Part shown: positions 47,402 to 59,025 of the stretch, piece by piece
Layout of the letters: each line of letters opens with the position of its first letter
Numbering within the stretch: the first letter of the stretch is position 1
Source: Osmia lignaria lignaria
Lineage: Eukaryota > Arthropoda > Insecta > Hymenoptera > Megachilidae
Assembly (NCBI RefSeq): GCF_051020975.1
Contig: NC_135038.1
Coordinates: forward strand, 4,338,001 to 4,402,000
DNA: 64,000 nt
Direction of reading: 5' to 3'
Made by a program: the position numbers and the translations under genes
The notes under the pieces: generated by a model
Told to the model about the DNA's origin: nothing
The model's database searches: none
What the model saw: only the letters and a program-made list of their open reading frames with translations

Positions 47402-49387
47402 AGGGGGTTCTGTGTGGGCAACCGCCTGCTGCATTGTACCTGACCGAGAACAGGCCGCGTGAAATGTCGCGCCGCAGGTAGACACGCGGCTGACTTATGA
47501 TCCGTCTGGGTTATTAACAGGTCGGATTATGCGACGAGGAAGCAGGATCTTTTTTAAACGCTGCTCCGATCGAACAGTCTAAGAGAGAAGTTGAAAAAAT
47601 CACGATACGAGCTACCTGTCGATGATATCGATGTCTCCGGAAAATTGGACAAAAGTAATATCATCCGTGTCCCATAGAAACTTACCTGGTCGCTGGTCGC
47701 AACTGGTGGCAGCCGCAAAAGCTAACAACGCGGATATTGTTGCGGCCAGCTGCTTTTGTCGGCTCGACCGTTTCATTATACCTGGCCACAAGATTATTGC
47801 GCCCCTCTCGAAGCAGGTAAAACCCCTTTGGAATTAGTGGTACCAACTACTCTTACGATCGGAGTTAATCTTCGACCAGGGTCAAAGTACGGTGACGTTT
47901 TTCTAATTGACTACCACTCTAAAGACCAAAATGACCGGAGACGTCTTCTAATGATCGCGAAATAAAAGGTAGAAGAGGCGGAGAAAAATAACCGTAAGAG
48001 AACCGTAGCGACGGAGGTGAGCGTGCAATTGCAGAAATCCGAACCGCATCGGAGCGTACGGTTACTCGCCCACGCCGCATGCTCGCGTTATCTGGGCATT
48101 CACGGTCCGAGAGAAAAGGGGTCCAGGTCGGTCGGAGACGCGCGACGCGCGGTAAACAGCGAATGGAAGTACCTTGCTGAGTTTCCAGGGATCGTACGGA
48201 CGAAAGTAACCCGTCCAGGACGAATGGAAGCGTACGATCCGGTGCGGCGTGGCGGACAACCACGGTGGTATCGCTGGAACGATATCAACGTCGCCTCGCG
48301 CACTGGCTATATCAATATTATGCTTAGTCGTTTCTCCGTAAAACGTGCCCCACCAGCAGAAACTGTTGCGTCTGCACGATGGAGACCGGATACACACGCC
48401 GGTTTGCACGACAGCCCGCGAGTAAAGTACGTATAAAGAAGCGGCCAATACATCTTTCATTTTCCTTGCATTTACGCCCCTGGTATTCCTTGGTTACACC
48501 CGTTAAAATCTCGTCGATCGACGATCAATTCTCGTCTTGAAAGTGGCAGAAAGTTCAGAGAACGCGGTAGACTCAGGTAGAGAAGCATTTATCTTCAGTT
48601 CGGAGGCGAGTTTCCGAACTAGTCTAAGCCATTGTGTCCAAAGGGCAGACAGAAAATTGCGTAACCGCGGCTCGTATACGTCGTCCTATTAAACACGCAT
48701 TTAGCAAGTTTTCGGGTTCTAAAAAGGGTCGTGCGTGGAAATCTGAGACCTTCCATCCTCCCCCTTCCGTTACAGCAAGGACATCTCCAGCTACTTCCAC
48801 GATCTACCCGTTGCGAATCACGAGATCACCGTCGACGCGTGTTCGTCGACTAGTCGCAACCTTAAATCGGTCCATTTGCCGTGGATTTTCCGAAAAATCG
48901 ATCCAACAATGGTAAATCGCATGACTGGCCGCGTCCGTTCAGCTGCTCGCGTTGAAAAACGCGTTTGTCCAGGGAGATTTATAGTTTCTCGCTCGAATCC
49001 GAGGATGAGATTTCGAAGATTTATATCCTGTACTGTTTGGACGACGGCTAATCGTTCTCCTTTTCTCGTCTGGCAGCGAATTTAGAAAGCGAGATTGAAG
49101 AGTAACTAGCGATCCCTATATCTACCTACTATAGACGATGTGGCAACGATCGAATGACTGGTGGATCCGCGAAACCGATCGCAATTTAAATTCGAAAGTC
49201 TCTTCTCGTCCGCTCCCGGAACTCGTTGCGTGGTAAATGACATTTCGTATCGATCGTCCGCTTCGATACGTATACACAGGGTGAGGCGGTCGGAGGCGAA
49301 ACGCCTTGAACAATTCTAAAATTGTACGGCTGCGTTAGGAAACCTTTCTTTCATTTTTTCTATCACCGCTTATCTATAATCTCTTTT

Positions 49388-49408
49388 CGATCGATCGATC
49401 GATCGATG
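49388..49408 (+). repeat. (CGAT)n tetramer run
   Basis: About five copies of CGAT, which is self-complementary when shifted. Confidence 0.85.
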
Positions 49409-49865
49409 ATTAATCGACGAATAACTTAACCGCTCTATAATTTTGCTCGAGTCCGTGTATCTGGATCGTTCAATACGTTTCCATACAATTCGACTTGATC
49501 GATGAGCAACCATCCGATCGAATAAATCGATCGCGATTCCTTGTAGCCAGCAAGGAACACGCTAAATTTGTAAAGATGGCAAACAGAATTTCTTAAATCC
49601 TCGAATAACAATTTCTCGGGAATTCTCTACCGTTCGATCAAAGATCCAATCTCCATTCTTCCACGCCATCCTCCGCGTATCACCTCCTGTCTCATCTCGA
49701 ACAACGCTCAACATAAGACGCATAGTCTTCGGTTTGTCGCAGCGCCACTCCTTGAATCCTTTCGAGCGAGAAGAAAGAGCGATTACTAAACGACGAAGGG
49801 CATGATGACGAGGCAAACGTTAAGAGAAACGAAACGATAAGAACCAAGAAGGAGTACGAAGGCAC

Positions 49866-49900
49866 AGAAGAAGAAGAAGAAGAAGATGAAGAAGAAGAAT
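49866..49900 (+). repeat. (GAA)n microsatellite
   Basis: About eleven GAA copies with one GAT interruption. Confidence 0.9.
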
Positions 49901-50371
49901 AGGAGGAGGATAAAAGAGAAGAAGCATAGCTGGCGTTGGAGAGAAAAGAAGCAAAAATCGTTCCTCGAACCGCTTCGTTTCGGCGGCTCGTTCGTTCGTC
50001 GGCCAACCTCTCCCCTTACTCTCCTTTTTTAATTTTCAGAATCCAGTTAGTCCCGAGATACATCGAGCAATCCCGGCTTCATTTGAATAAGCCGTGTAAG
50101 TACTAGCTGGCCGGACCCGTTACAGGGGCGAAGCGAGCTGCAGAAAGGAAGAAGGGAACACGGGAGGAAAGGAATAAGGAAGAAACGAAGGGAAACAACG
50201 TTGTTCCAAAGAAGATGGAAATAAGGCGAGGGGAGGAAAACGGGGAAGGAGGCGGCATATCACTTTACTACCAAAGGTGCTTTCACGGACAGGTGCACCT
50301 ACGTGCACCAACACGGCCGAATGGAAAAAGGCTCGGGCATTATACATTATGATTCGTCATTTCGGAATAAC

Positions 50372-50397
50372 AACGAACCGTTCCGCCGCGCCACGCC
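50372..50397 (+). repeat. 26-bp GC motif, copy 2
   Basis: AACGAACCG (50372-50380), four bases (TTCC), then GCCGCGCCACGCC (50385-50397). It matches the copy at 35380-35405 in both blocks and in spacing. Confidence 0.6.
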
Positions 50398-50849
50398 CTC
50401 CGCGTGAGCAATTCTACATTTGGAACACGTCCACACGCGCGGAAACAAGAAAAATTTCTTGCCATCGAACAGCTCCCTTTCCTCTCCAATCCACCAACGT
50501 ATTTGCACCACCATTGCACCCCGAGACGTCAAAGGGTTAACGCAGATTTTCGTCTAACAGCTCTACCTCGAATGGAAGGCTAGTCGATTAATCGAATTGA
50601 AATTGGAATAAAGAGTGCTCGACTCTTGGCTCTGTTAAATTGAGCTTTAGAACACGTTCATGGAAGTGTTCCTTCGTACTTGTTGACGGTGATTTTCATT
50701 CCACGAAGAACGAGACCAGTTGAGTTGATTAAGTTAGAAGGGAAAAGGAAGTCGCGAATGAAATTGATCGAGACGGAGGAGAGAAATTAGAAGTTCTCTG
50801 TTCTCGGCTCAATGGCTCGATTTGAACCATATAAATTATGAATGATTTT

Positions 50850-50881
50850 GAAAAAAAATAAAAATAAAAATAAAAAAAAAT
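50850..50881 (+). repeat. A-rich tract with AAAAT repeats
   Basis: Runs of A separated by single T. Confidence 0.85.
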
Positions 50882-51866
50882 AGGATCACGATGGCGTGAA
50901 AGGAAGCACGAGCATCTTGTTTCGACTCGTAACACGTTGCACGTTTCAAGCTGTGTTCATCGGTCCGGCCACTTTGCGCTTTTTTGCAGCAAGATTCGCG
51001 TTAATCAATCCGCTTCTCCGCTCCAATTTTATCGTGATCGAACGAACGAACGAACGAGCGTGCACGTGGATGAAAACACTTAACGCAATCATCTCGATCC
51101 TTTCGGGATTCCCTCGCGTACGCCGGCCTCGCGTGAAATCCGATTTCATGGTCGTCGATTATTCTTCGATCGGTTAATTGAAAGGAATCGAAGATGATCG
51201 TCACGGGATCGTCGGGTAACTATCATTAAAACGGTCAGCCATTAGTCTTTTCTCGATGCTATTCGGTTCTATTTTCAGAACGGAAAACGTGTCGCGAACG
51301 CGATTTTCAAACATTTTCTTTTCATCTAGATATCATTTGACTGATTTGCACGTAAGACAATTGTGTTTCATCCTGTCGAGTGAGAAGATAACGAAACAAT
51401 GCGACAATTACCAGAACAAAAGAAGAGAAATCAAACGTAATTGATCTACATACATTCCTTGAGAGCGCGAATCGTTTTTATCAAGGTACGAGGGAGACCC
51501 AAGCTGGAATGAATTTATCCAAAAATAAAATTTATCGAACGCGGTTTCCCTCGATCTGGAACGACTATTTAGGTTCTTTCAAACTCGGCTTGTTGTTCTA
51601 CGTCGGTTCCGAACGTATCCCGGCATCTTGGATTTCATTCTGAACGTCAGGCTGGCTGAGTAAACGTCCCTCAAATGTCGATGCGGTGCTCGCAACGCTT
51701 CCTGTCGCCCCGTCACGCTGTCCAAGACAGCTCAAACAAACAGCCCGTCAGCCAATATCTCGACCATGTTCTGGAAATCCTGCTCCTCTGTTTTCGATGG
51801 TAACGAGCAAAAAGAAATGTCCGTTGGAACGAAAAGCTTCGAGAAGGAGAAGTAACGCGGAGCGTT

Positions 51867-51890
51867 GTCGATGGTCGATGGTCGATGGTC
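51867..51890 (+). repeat. 7-bp tandem repeat GTCGATG
   Basis: Three perfect copies and a partial fourth. Confidence 0.8.
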
Positions 51891-52009
51891 GAGTGGTCGC
51901 AATAAAGCGGCGGCGAGCATGGCGTTCGTTCATTTACCAAGCGATACAAGACACCGAGAGGCGCGTTTAAATTCGAAGAGCGCGTTCGAACAGAACCGCG
52001 ATCGACAGC

Positions 52010-52480
52010 GGGCAAAAGGAACGGAACGAAAGGAAGGGAAGTCGAAACGCGCGGGAAGGGAAGAGAAGAGAAGAGATGGCAAAGGGCGAGGAGTGGAGAG
52101 GTGGCGCGAACTGGGGTGGAAAAGGAGCCACCCGCGGCCGAAGAAAATCAACGAGCACGAGGAGGAGGACGACGACGACGACGAGGACCCAAGTGGACGA
52201 TGAGAAAAGAAGAGTAGAGAAGCAGAGGGAGAGGAAGAAACGATAACGCAATGAAAGAGAACGAGAGAATAGCGAGTGTGTTTGCTCGCATTCGAGGGGT
52301 GAAGAGGTGGGAGCAAGGAGCTGAGAAAGAGAGAGAAGGAGAAAAAGAAGGAAGGAAAGGTGGAAAGAGAGTATAAAGGAAAAGGGAGAGCCGAAGGACG
52401 AGGAGAGGCTGCAAGAAGCGAGACGAAACTGGTCGCATTCCGCGGGACAAGAGCCGTGTGGAAGAGACGGAGGGAACGGG
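52010..52480 (+). repeat. Long purine-rich tract
   Basis: The + strand is predominantly A/G for almost 470 nt, with local GAGAAG-type repeats. It is followed after about 130 nt by a CT-rich stretch and then a TTC microsatellite, so the strand bias flips. Such tracts can adopt triplex structures; nothing shows that this one does. Confidence 0.6.
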
Positions 52481-52762
52481 ACAAAAGAGGATCACGCGGG
52501 TGATTACAACATTAATAAACAAATGAGCCTCGAGGCGGGAGAATTTGCCATCCAATCGGGTTCTGGAGGCGGACACGAGGCGGAGCCACCTCCGACCAAC
52601 CTCGAGGGCCTCCGGAGCACGCTCTCTCCCTCTCTAGCTCTCTCCTCCTCCGTTCTCCTTACTCCTTCCCTTCTTCTCTCTCCCTCGCTGCTCTACCAAA
52701 CACTATACACTGCACTTTTACGTAGACGACTCGATACGCGCGTTCCGATGCGGAGACAACGC

Positions 52763-52793
52763 TCTTCTTCTTCTTCTTCTTCTTCTTCTTCTT
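52763..52793 (+). repeat. (TTC)n microsatellite
   Basis: About ten TTC copies. Confidence 0.9.
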
Positions 52794-54173
52794 TAACTCC
52801 TTCCTCCCTCTTAGCTCCCTCGCCCCCTTAAGACCGCCAGCGAATCGATCTCTCAGAGACATATTTGCTTTTTTCACGTTCACTTCGAGTTTCAATGTAA
52901 TTCGCGTAATTGTTAATGGCACAATGTTCGAAGTTAATCGACATTCTAGTCTGGAACGTATCGAAGGGAGGGTAGAAAAGAAAAAAGAGATCGGACAACC
53001 CCGAAAGGCAGCGTCGCTGAAAATGTAGGTACGATCTACGCGTGGTCTGACCGGGACCTTCGCGGACAACTGGCATGTAGGTTAAACGTTCGAAATTAAT
53101 CAGCCGTGGACATTCTGCTCACGGCTTCGCCGTGGACACGCGCTAACGTGCGTCCCTGCATTCTACCAGCTTCCAGTGAATAAACGAAAAATAGAAAAGC
53201 ATTTCACACCGTTTCGATCGAGTATCGATCGTAAATCATATTGCAGCGTATCGAATCGCGAGGGTGGACAAAGGACGTGAGAAAGGAAGCGAAATAGCTG
53301 CTCGTTATAGTGGAAATGGAGGTCGTCAAAGTCGAAGCCGTTCCATGCCTCTCCTTAATCTTTCAAGGAATTAGGCTGTGGCCGCGCCCTTTCCTGCATT
53401 CGACGAGTTTCAGCTAGCCAAGGCACACGAGCATCCTCCTTTAACCGGAAGTGCACCATTACCGGCCACTTAATAGTCCGTGAAAACAATAGAATTACGC
53501 GGTCGCGAATCGAATAAAAATCGAACGGCGCGGCCGGTTACGAGAATCAGCAGTGTCCCGGGACACGAGAATGCCAAAAGGAAATTGAACGGAGGACGTC
53601 TAATCGTTCTGAAAATCTATCGTAACCTGGAACCGAGACGTTCCGGAAAATTGCTCTGCCGACCCTAGTTTCCAAGCTTTTTTCGCACCATTGCGCGTTG
53701 CGTGCAACCACGCGTGACCGACCGAATGTTGAACGACATCTTTCGAAAAGGTTAAGACACGGCGCCAACTAAAGGGCATAATTGCACAATGTCCCCGAGG
53801 AAACGAGGATGAAGAAAGAAGGAGGAACGCGTCGAGTAAAAAAAGATTAAAAGCGTGGGTCGATTGTTATTCATCGATTACGCGGTAACAGGAGGCTGGT
53901 TGACGCAGCGAAGGAAGGAAGGAAGGGCGCTGGGCGCACAATTCCGGTAGTGATAAAACTCGCGAAGAGTCTTCCTAATTCGAGACGTGGAAGCACTCCC
54001 CGTGTGTCCTTTTAGCATAATCCTTGGTCGACAAGGGACCCACGGTGAGTAGGAACACAGGAGGCAGCCAGGCCTGGACACACACGGGGACAGAAGGATC
54101 GCGTCTCGGCGCTAACGTGTCCACGGTCAATCCACGTCTATGTGTCGTGGTGAGCGACCGTGCCCTGCTGCAT

Positions 54174-54206
54174 CAGCAACAGCAACAGCAACAGCCGCAG
54201 CAACAG
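54174..54206 (+). repeat. (CAGCAA)n tract
   Basis: CAG/CAA triplets read as seven Gln, Pro and three Gln in one + frame. That frame is open from 54021 to a TGA at 54264-54266 but contains no ATG. A CTTTTAG acceptor-like word at 54009-54015 is followed by an in-frame TAA at 54018, so it cannot feed this frame. A different frame has a true ATG at 54281 and runs 72 codons with a GGGG patch. Mixed CAG/CAA use is typical of some insect poly-Gln exons, but no exon boundaries are supported. Confidence 0.5.
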
Positions 54207-55425
54207 TACCAAGCTGAAGTAGCAGCACCCAGCAGCACCAGCAACGCTGGCCATCGCGTTGTCTGATCATCCTCGCCCTAATGAAGGCTGGTTTATCTGA
54301 AGGCTTTCGATTCCCAGTAGAACCCATACCACACGTATGCAGTGGTGGTGGTGGACACCTTCGCGGTGGTGCTAGCCACCAGCTCCGTACATCCTTCGAC
54401 AAAAGTCTACCTTCGCTTTCCATCACGCAGATGAACGATTCCCTTCGAACGAATCGCGATCAAACGTTTCATCGAACCACTTCGAACGAAGCCAATTAAG
54501 CAGCTACAACAACAATGTTCCTAACATATTTTCTCGTACAAAATCCTGAACGGGTTGAAAACACAACTGTATTAAAAAATTTTCGAGTCGTACGTGTAAA
54601 CATCTTTGATTGATAGAGAAATTTGTAATTGGAGATAAGGTGAATCGAGCTTAGATATCCATTATAATGCTGTAATGTGAATTCGTTAAAAAAGAAGGGA
54701 AGATCGATCGATTTGAAGAAATCGGTCTGAAAGAAATGCAAAAGCGTAATCGATGATCTAAGAAGGTTTTGGCTGCGGCTGTACGCGGTTCAGGCCACCC
54801 AAAGCTGGAGAGGACTCGAGGTGGGTGCTCCCTGGAAGGTACGTGGGGAAGGGAGAAATCCACGATGTTAATTTTAACTTAATTAAGGCTTAATTGAGAG
54901 GAAAACATTATACTCCGCGAGCGCGACATTGCCCCGGGTCTTCTGCATCTGCAACGCAAATCCGGATTTGAAATTTCAAAAATCGCGCCCGCCCTGCCTA
55001 ACCAGCCCCCTCTTCCCCGGCCACGGGGGTGGAAGATCGCGAATCGTGGTCAATTAGAGAAGGTGGAGGAGTCTGGTACCGGTGATACCAGGGGCCACCG
55101 GCGGATCCGGGAAACGAAAAAAAGCAGGATGATCCTCTTTGACGTTGGCACCGTGCACGTTTAATGGATTTATTTAAATTCGATCGTGAGATCTCCGCAC
55201 CGTGACTCGATCTCTTTGCTTCATTCTTAACCATTGTGAAATTTGAAGCGTGGTATTGCTTGGCCGGTTTTTTATTTTGAAACGAAACGAGCCGTTATCG
55301 GCAATCGCGAGTGACCAAAGTCTGTCGCATCGATAAGTTTCCGTCGGGGTCAAAGACAAACAAAACGATTCCAATAAACTAAACGACCGATGAGAGGCGC
55401 GCGCGGAGGAGTAGCTTGCTCGTGG
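54207..55425. other. Non-coding unique DNA
   Basis: No gene supported beyond the short frames described for the CAG/CAA tract. The segment 54500-54760 is AT-rich. The segment 55000-55130 is GC-richer without structure that I can name. Confidence 0.5.
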
Positions 55426-55471
55426 GTGACGTCACTTCCGTTTCCTGGTACGCCGCAGTCGGCCGCAGTCG
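55426..55471 (+). promoter_or_regulatory. CRE, ETS-like site and tandem 10-mer: promoter candidate
   Basis: GTGACGTCAC (55426-55435) is a perfect CRE palindrome. It overlaps ACTTCCG, an ETS-type core. Two back-to-back copies of GCCGCAGTCG follow (55452-55461, 55462-55471), each with a CAGTC initiator-like word. The surroundings are GC-rich (GGCGCGCGCGGAGG just upstream). CRE plus ETS close to a GC-rich start is a common promoter pattern in animals. No downstream exon is recognised. Confidence 0.35.
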
Positions 55472-58341
55472 CGTCGAGAACGCTGTCGCTCATTTTAATC
55501 GAGAAAACGGAGCGCTAAAAAATATCGTATCACGATTCACCAAGATCGGCTCCGTTTTCTAATCAAGAACGAAAATTAAAACCGACTGCGATTTATGTTG
55601 GCCGGCTAGTTTATAGATCGTAATAACACTCTGCCCTAGAAAAATTTTCTCCACCCGTCAAGTTATCGATCGTAATGAAGGATAATTACGAGTTAATCGA
55701 TCCCGATCTTTCACCCTGTAGGTACAAAACCACTTTGACCGAGACACGGATTGTCGGTCTGTTAACGGTCGAACAAGCTGACAAAGTTTTCAAGGGTGTC
55801 GAAACGTTGTTCCAGTTCCTGTTTCCTCGTCTAGTCGCGACTTAACGTCTCGTAATAAATTTACAACCGAGTGTGCCCGTGTACCGGGCAACTATCGCCA
55901 AGCAATGCATACATAATAGACTGTCATAATTAATGAGACGGTCGATTAATCAGGAGAACCGATATAAATAACAGAACCCGATGGGGATTTGCATTTGGCG
56001 CGTGAGGTCCACGTAAAAATTCCGGGCATTGTTCGTAAGAGGTTTTTTAAACACGGCAAGGTCGCCGTTAAAAAACCATCCTGTATATATTATTACGCGA
56101 ACTTAACTGAGATATACAGAGATATAATACGTCCGCAGGATATATTCAAAAACGGCTTGCACACGTGGATCGGCATGACGGATCGGTGCCCTCTCGTGAT
56201 GAATCGCTCCGTTATAATTCCTGACTTGGACTGATGATGAATTCGCCCCCTCTCGCTCCCCCGTGACCCCCTCCTTCCTTCATCCTGGTGACCCTCCCTC
56301 CCATCCGCACGCTCTTTTCTTCGAGCACCTTTCGAGGATTTTAACGTAATTCCCGACGCGAACAGCAAACGAAATACGAACGAGCAGGTGACGTAGAATG
56401 GTAACAGTGAATCGGAGTGGATCTTGGAACTTGTTCCACGGAGTAGGGAAAACTCGCTTTGAATCTGTCTGCTTCGAATGTTAGCCTTTCGTCACGCTTG
56501 TGACGGGTTTAAACACCTCCGCGAGACTTTACTTCCTGATCGTATTATTTCAACATCCTGTTGAGATCGTTCAGCTAAGAAATCGAGAGAGGGCTGAATT
56601 GGCTCTATGAATTCCACAGAAGTTACGAAAGCATAAGAATATAAGAATCCGATAAGAAGAAACGTGTAATATCTTCTCGTGTAGGCGTATCACGTACCTC
56701 TACAGTCTTAATCAATTAGTCACTATGGTTGGCTGGATCGACTCATTTCGATCGTAATTTGCTTACCGCTATAATAAACCTCGTCAATCCCGCGCTTGTC
56801 TCTTCTTCTCGTGGTCGTCACTGGTGAACGCCGACCACGTCCCCCTTGCTCGATCGAGCAGGATCGAGCGAGTCGGTGTTTATTAACGAACCAGGCCTGG
56901 AATTCGACGTGTTTAAAAATCCATCGAGCAACTATCTCTACTCGAGCCACAAATAACGAAGGAGATTCGAGAGACGATCGAATGAAAGACGACACGCGAT
57001 ATTCTCTGTCAATGAGGCGGCTGACAAGCGCGGGTGTATATCGTCGATCGTCGAGATGGACTCTGGACGAGGATACGGACGCGACGATTTAGGAGTCGAT
57101 CGTCCTTGTTTCTTGCCCGATCCGCCGGCTCGACGTCGTACGCCTTGAAACTGCCAATAAAATTTTTTACTCGCGTACGCGATCTGCACGCTCGGATGAT
57201 AGGCGGCGCCAAAGAAATGATCGGGCCAAGGGGAGGATTAAAACGGCGTTCGTTAGAAAGACGGCTTCTTCAGGAATCGATAGGGAGCACCCGGTCCAGC
57301 ACGATATTCAAATACGAGAGCTCGAGTTCGAGACCGAAGATTGATGAAGATACTCTCGAGAACTTCATTTTCAACGTCTGTTGGAATTTAAATAGGGCAA
57401 AGAAGTTTGGCGGCGCTATGGGGGTTGACGATCGTACGCGTATACCTGCTATCGTTTGGGACGTCTAAGAGGATGGGACAATTTATCAAAGTATCGATAA
57501 AATTACACGGTTCCAGAAAATCTGAAAATCGAAAATGAGTCGAGTCAGCCGAGATCAGATCGATAAGATGGATCGTTGCGAGGAGAAATCGTGAGAATCT
57601 GTTCGTAGTTACGGAGGGATGATCCTTCTAGTCGGCTGCGCATACCAGAAACAGAGATAACCGAATAGCCGAAAGGATCGAGTAAGAAGTCGTTACAATA
57701 GCTGTCAGGGAAAAAGGAAGAAAGGGAAGAGCCGCTTATTAACGTCAGATATTCGGGCCGCGTTTCGTTGTTCTTCCCTTTGAGCGAGACGCTTTCGAAA
57801 CGCATCGACGTTTCTTCGGTTTAGAACAATACTAAATAATAACAGCTTAGCAGGGAAATAAGAGAGGAGAGAAGTGGAAGGATGGCGGAGGAAAAATTGG
57901 CAAGTGCATCAGCGTTTGGGTTTCGAGGCGATACGAAGGGCAGAGGTTCGAAGGGGGCCGAAAAAGGAGTTTGAAAAAAGGAAAGAGAGGGGGAGGCAAA
58001 TTCGTAACGAATTCTTTTGTTTCGAGCACCCTGAGAAAAGGAGCAACGGGAGTGAAAACGATATCCCAGACTGCTACCCGGTGCTCAGTTCTGGAGCGAA
58101 GCAACGGAACGAGGAGACGAGGAACCAAGTTCGGGGCCCGTTCGCGTCTGCGAAACCTTTTCTGCAGCCGTGTATGCAGCCTCTGCAAGAGTCACAAAAC
58201 CCCTGGCACACACGTGAATCGAGCCTTAACCCAACACGAAACGGTTGCTTGTGCGCGAGTGGCAGCGAGCACGCGCGCGCCCCGGAATATAAGGTTTTAT
58301 TTTCGAAATTTATGATTGTCAATAAATTTTAAAAGCGTTCC
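55472..58341. other. Non-coding unique DNA
   Basis: No gene supported. An octamer-type ATTTGCAT lies at 55987-55994. An 81-codon + frame at 55989-56234 reads smoothly but lacks an ATG start and any family resemblance. A C-rich tract is at 56245-56300 and a 14-bp palindrome at 56847-56860. Overlapping 152-, 114- and 113-codon frames near 57.85-58.33 kb are low-information. Confidence 0.55.
56847..56860. other. 14-bp perfect palindrome
   Basis: TGCTCGATCGAGCA. A partial repeat, GATCGAGCGAG, follows directly. Confidence 0.6.
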
Positions 58342-58377
58342 GTCTGGAGCCCTAAGGGCTGGCAGGGCTGGCCAGAC
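58342..58377. other. 12-bp hairpin with 2-nt bulge
   Basis: GTCTGG (58342-58347) and AGCCCT (58348-58353) pair with AGGGCT (58364-58369) and CCAGAC (58372-58377), leaving a GG bulge and a 10-nt loop. The loop holds a second AGGGCT, so an alternative tight stem with the same left arm is possible. Confidence 0.6.
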
Positions 58378-58421
58378 CGAAAGTAGTCGTCGAGAGGGCC
58401 AGATCTCTCTCCTCTCTTGCC

Positions 58422-58455
58422 CTTCCTTCCTTCCTTCCTTTCTTCCTTTCTTCTC
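58422..58455 (+). repeat. (TTCC)n microsatellite
   Basis: A tetramer run with two imperfect copies at the end. Confidence 0.85.
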
Positions 58456-58998
58456 CCGCAACCGTGAATGCTCTCTTTCCTTCCTCATATTCCTCTTCGT
58501 TTCCCTTCTACTACTTTCGTCCCAGTCACTCCTTCTTCTCTACCGTTGTTCCTCGTTGTTCCCTTATTCTTCTTCTTCGTCGAGAGAAGAAGAAGCTATA
58601 TAGGTACACGGTATCCAGGGCCCCTATGGGGATTCGGGTTTAGCGGTTAATTGCGTTTGGTGCAACCCGCGTGGATTTTACAACCACGATTTTCATCCTT
58701 TTTTCTCCCTCCTGCACTTTCGACTGGTCGCAACTCCTACTCCTTTCCCTCAGCCCTTCTTCCTCCGAGTTCGTTTCTTCGATTTCTTCGAGGCTGCTGT
58801 GCGTTTTCTTCCCCTCTCTTCCTCCCCGGTTCGTCTACAAGACGTCGTATCCAGTGCTCGGTTCCTTCCCTTGGTTCGGGCGACGTTTAATTGTTCGACT
58901 GGTTCTCAAATCGGTTTCTCGCCGCGGCGTTTTTTAGCCACTCCCATCGGCACGCGGGTATCCACGATCGCGGGGATTTTCTGTTTATTTGCTTGGTT

Positions 58999-59025
58999 TT
59001 GCGGCGGCCGCCGACGCCGCCGCAA
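58999..59025. other. 10-bp GC hairpin, 7-nt loop
   Basis: TTGCGGCGGC (58999-59008) and GCCGCCGCAA (59016-59025) are a perfect inverted repeat with loop CGCCGAC. In one frame it reads as Gly-Gly followed by five Arg. It lies in otherwise ordinary sequence and is flanked downstream by AT-rich homeodomain-type words (GAATTAATGA). Confidence 0.65.

Larger units (their letters stand above)
47402..50371. other. Non-coding unique DNA
   Basis: No gene supported. It contains a (GATC)n run (49388-49408) and a (GAA)n tract (49866-49900). Overlapping 139- and 132-codon frames on opposite strands near 48.0-48.5 kb are typical of CpG-rich non-coding DNA here. Confidence 0.55.
50398..54020. other. Non-coding DNA with low-complexity tracts
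   Basis: No gene supported. An A-rich tract (50850-50881), a 7-bp GTCGATG repeat (51867-51890), a long purine-rich stretch (about 52010-52480), a CT-rich stretch (52615-52690) and a (TTC)n tract (52763-52793) dominate. The 184-codon - strand frame at 51930-52484 is Ser/Leu/Phe-rich because it reads the purine tract from the other strand. The + frame there ends in an Asp/Glu run for the same reason. Confidence 0.6.

Noticed and set aside
51930..52484. 184-codon - strand frame and a + strand frame ending in an Asp/Glu run
   Set aside because: Both are readings of a long purine-rich tract and consist of low-complexity sequence.
55989..56234. 81-codon + frame that reads smoothly
   Set aside because: It begins at TTG, has no recognisable family, and length alone is not unusual for this window.
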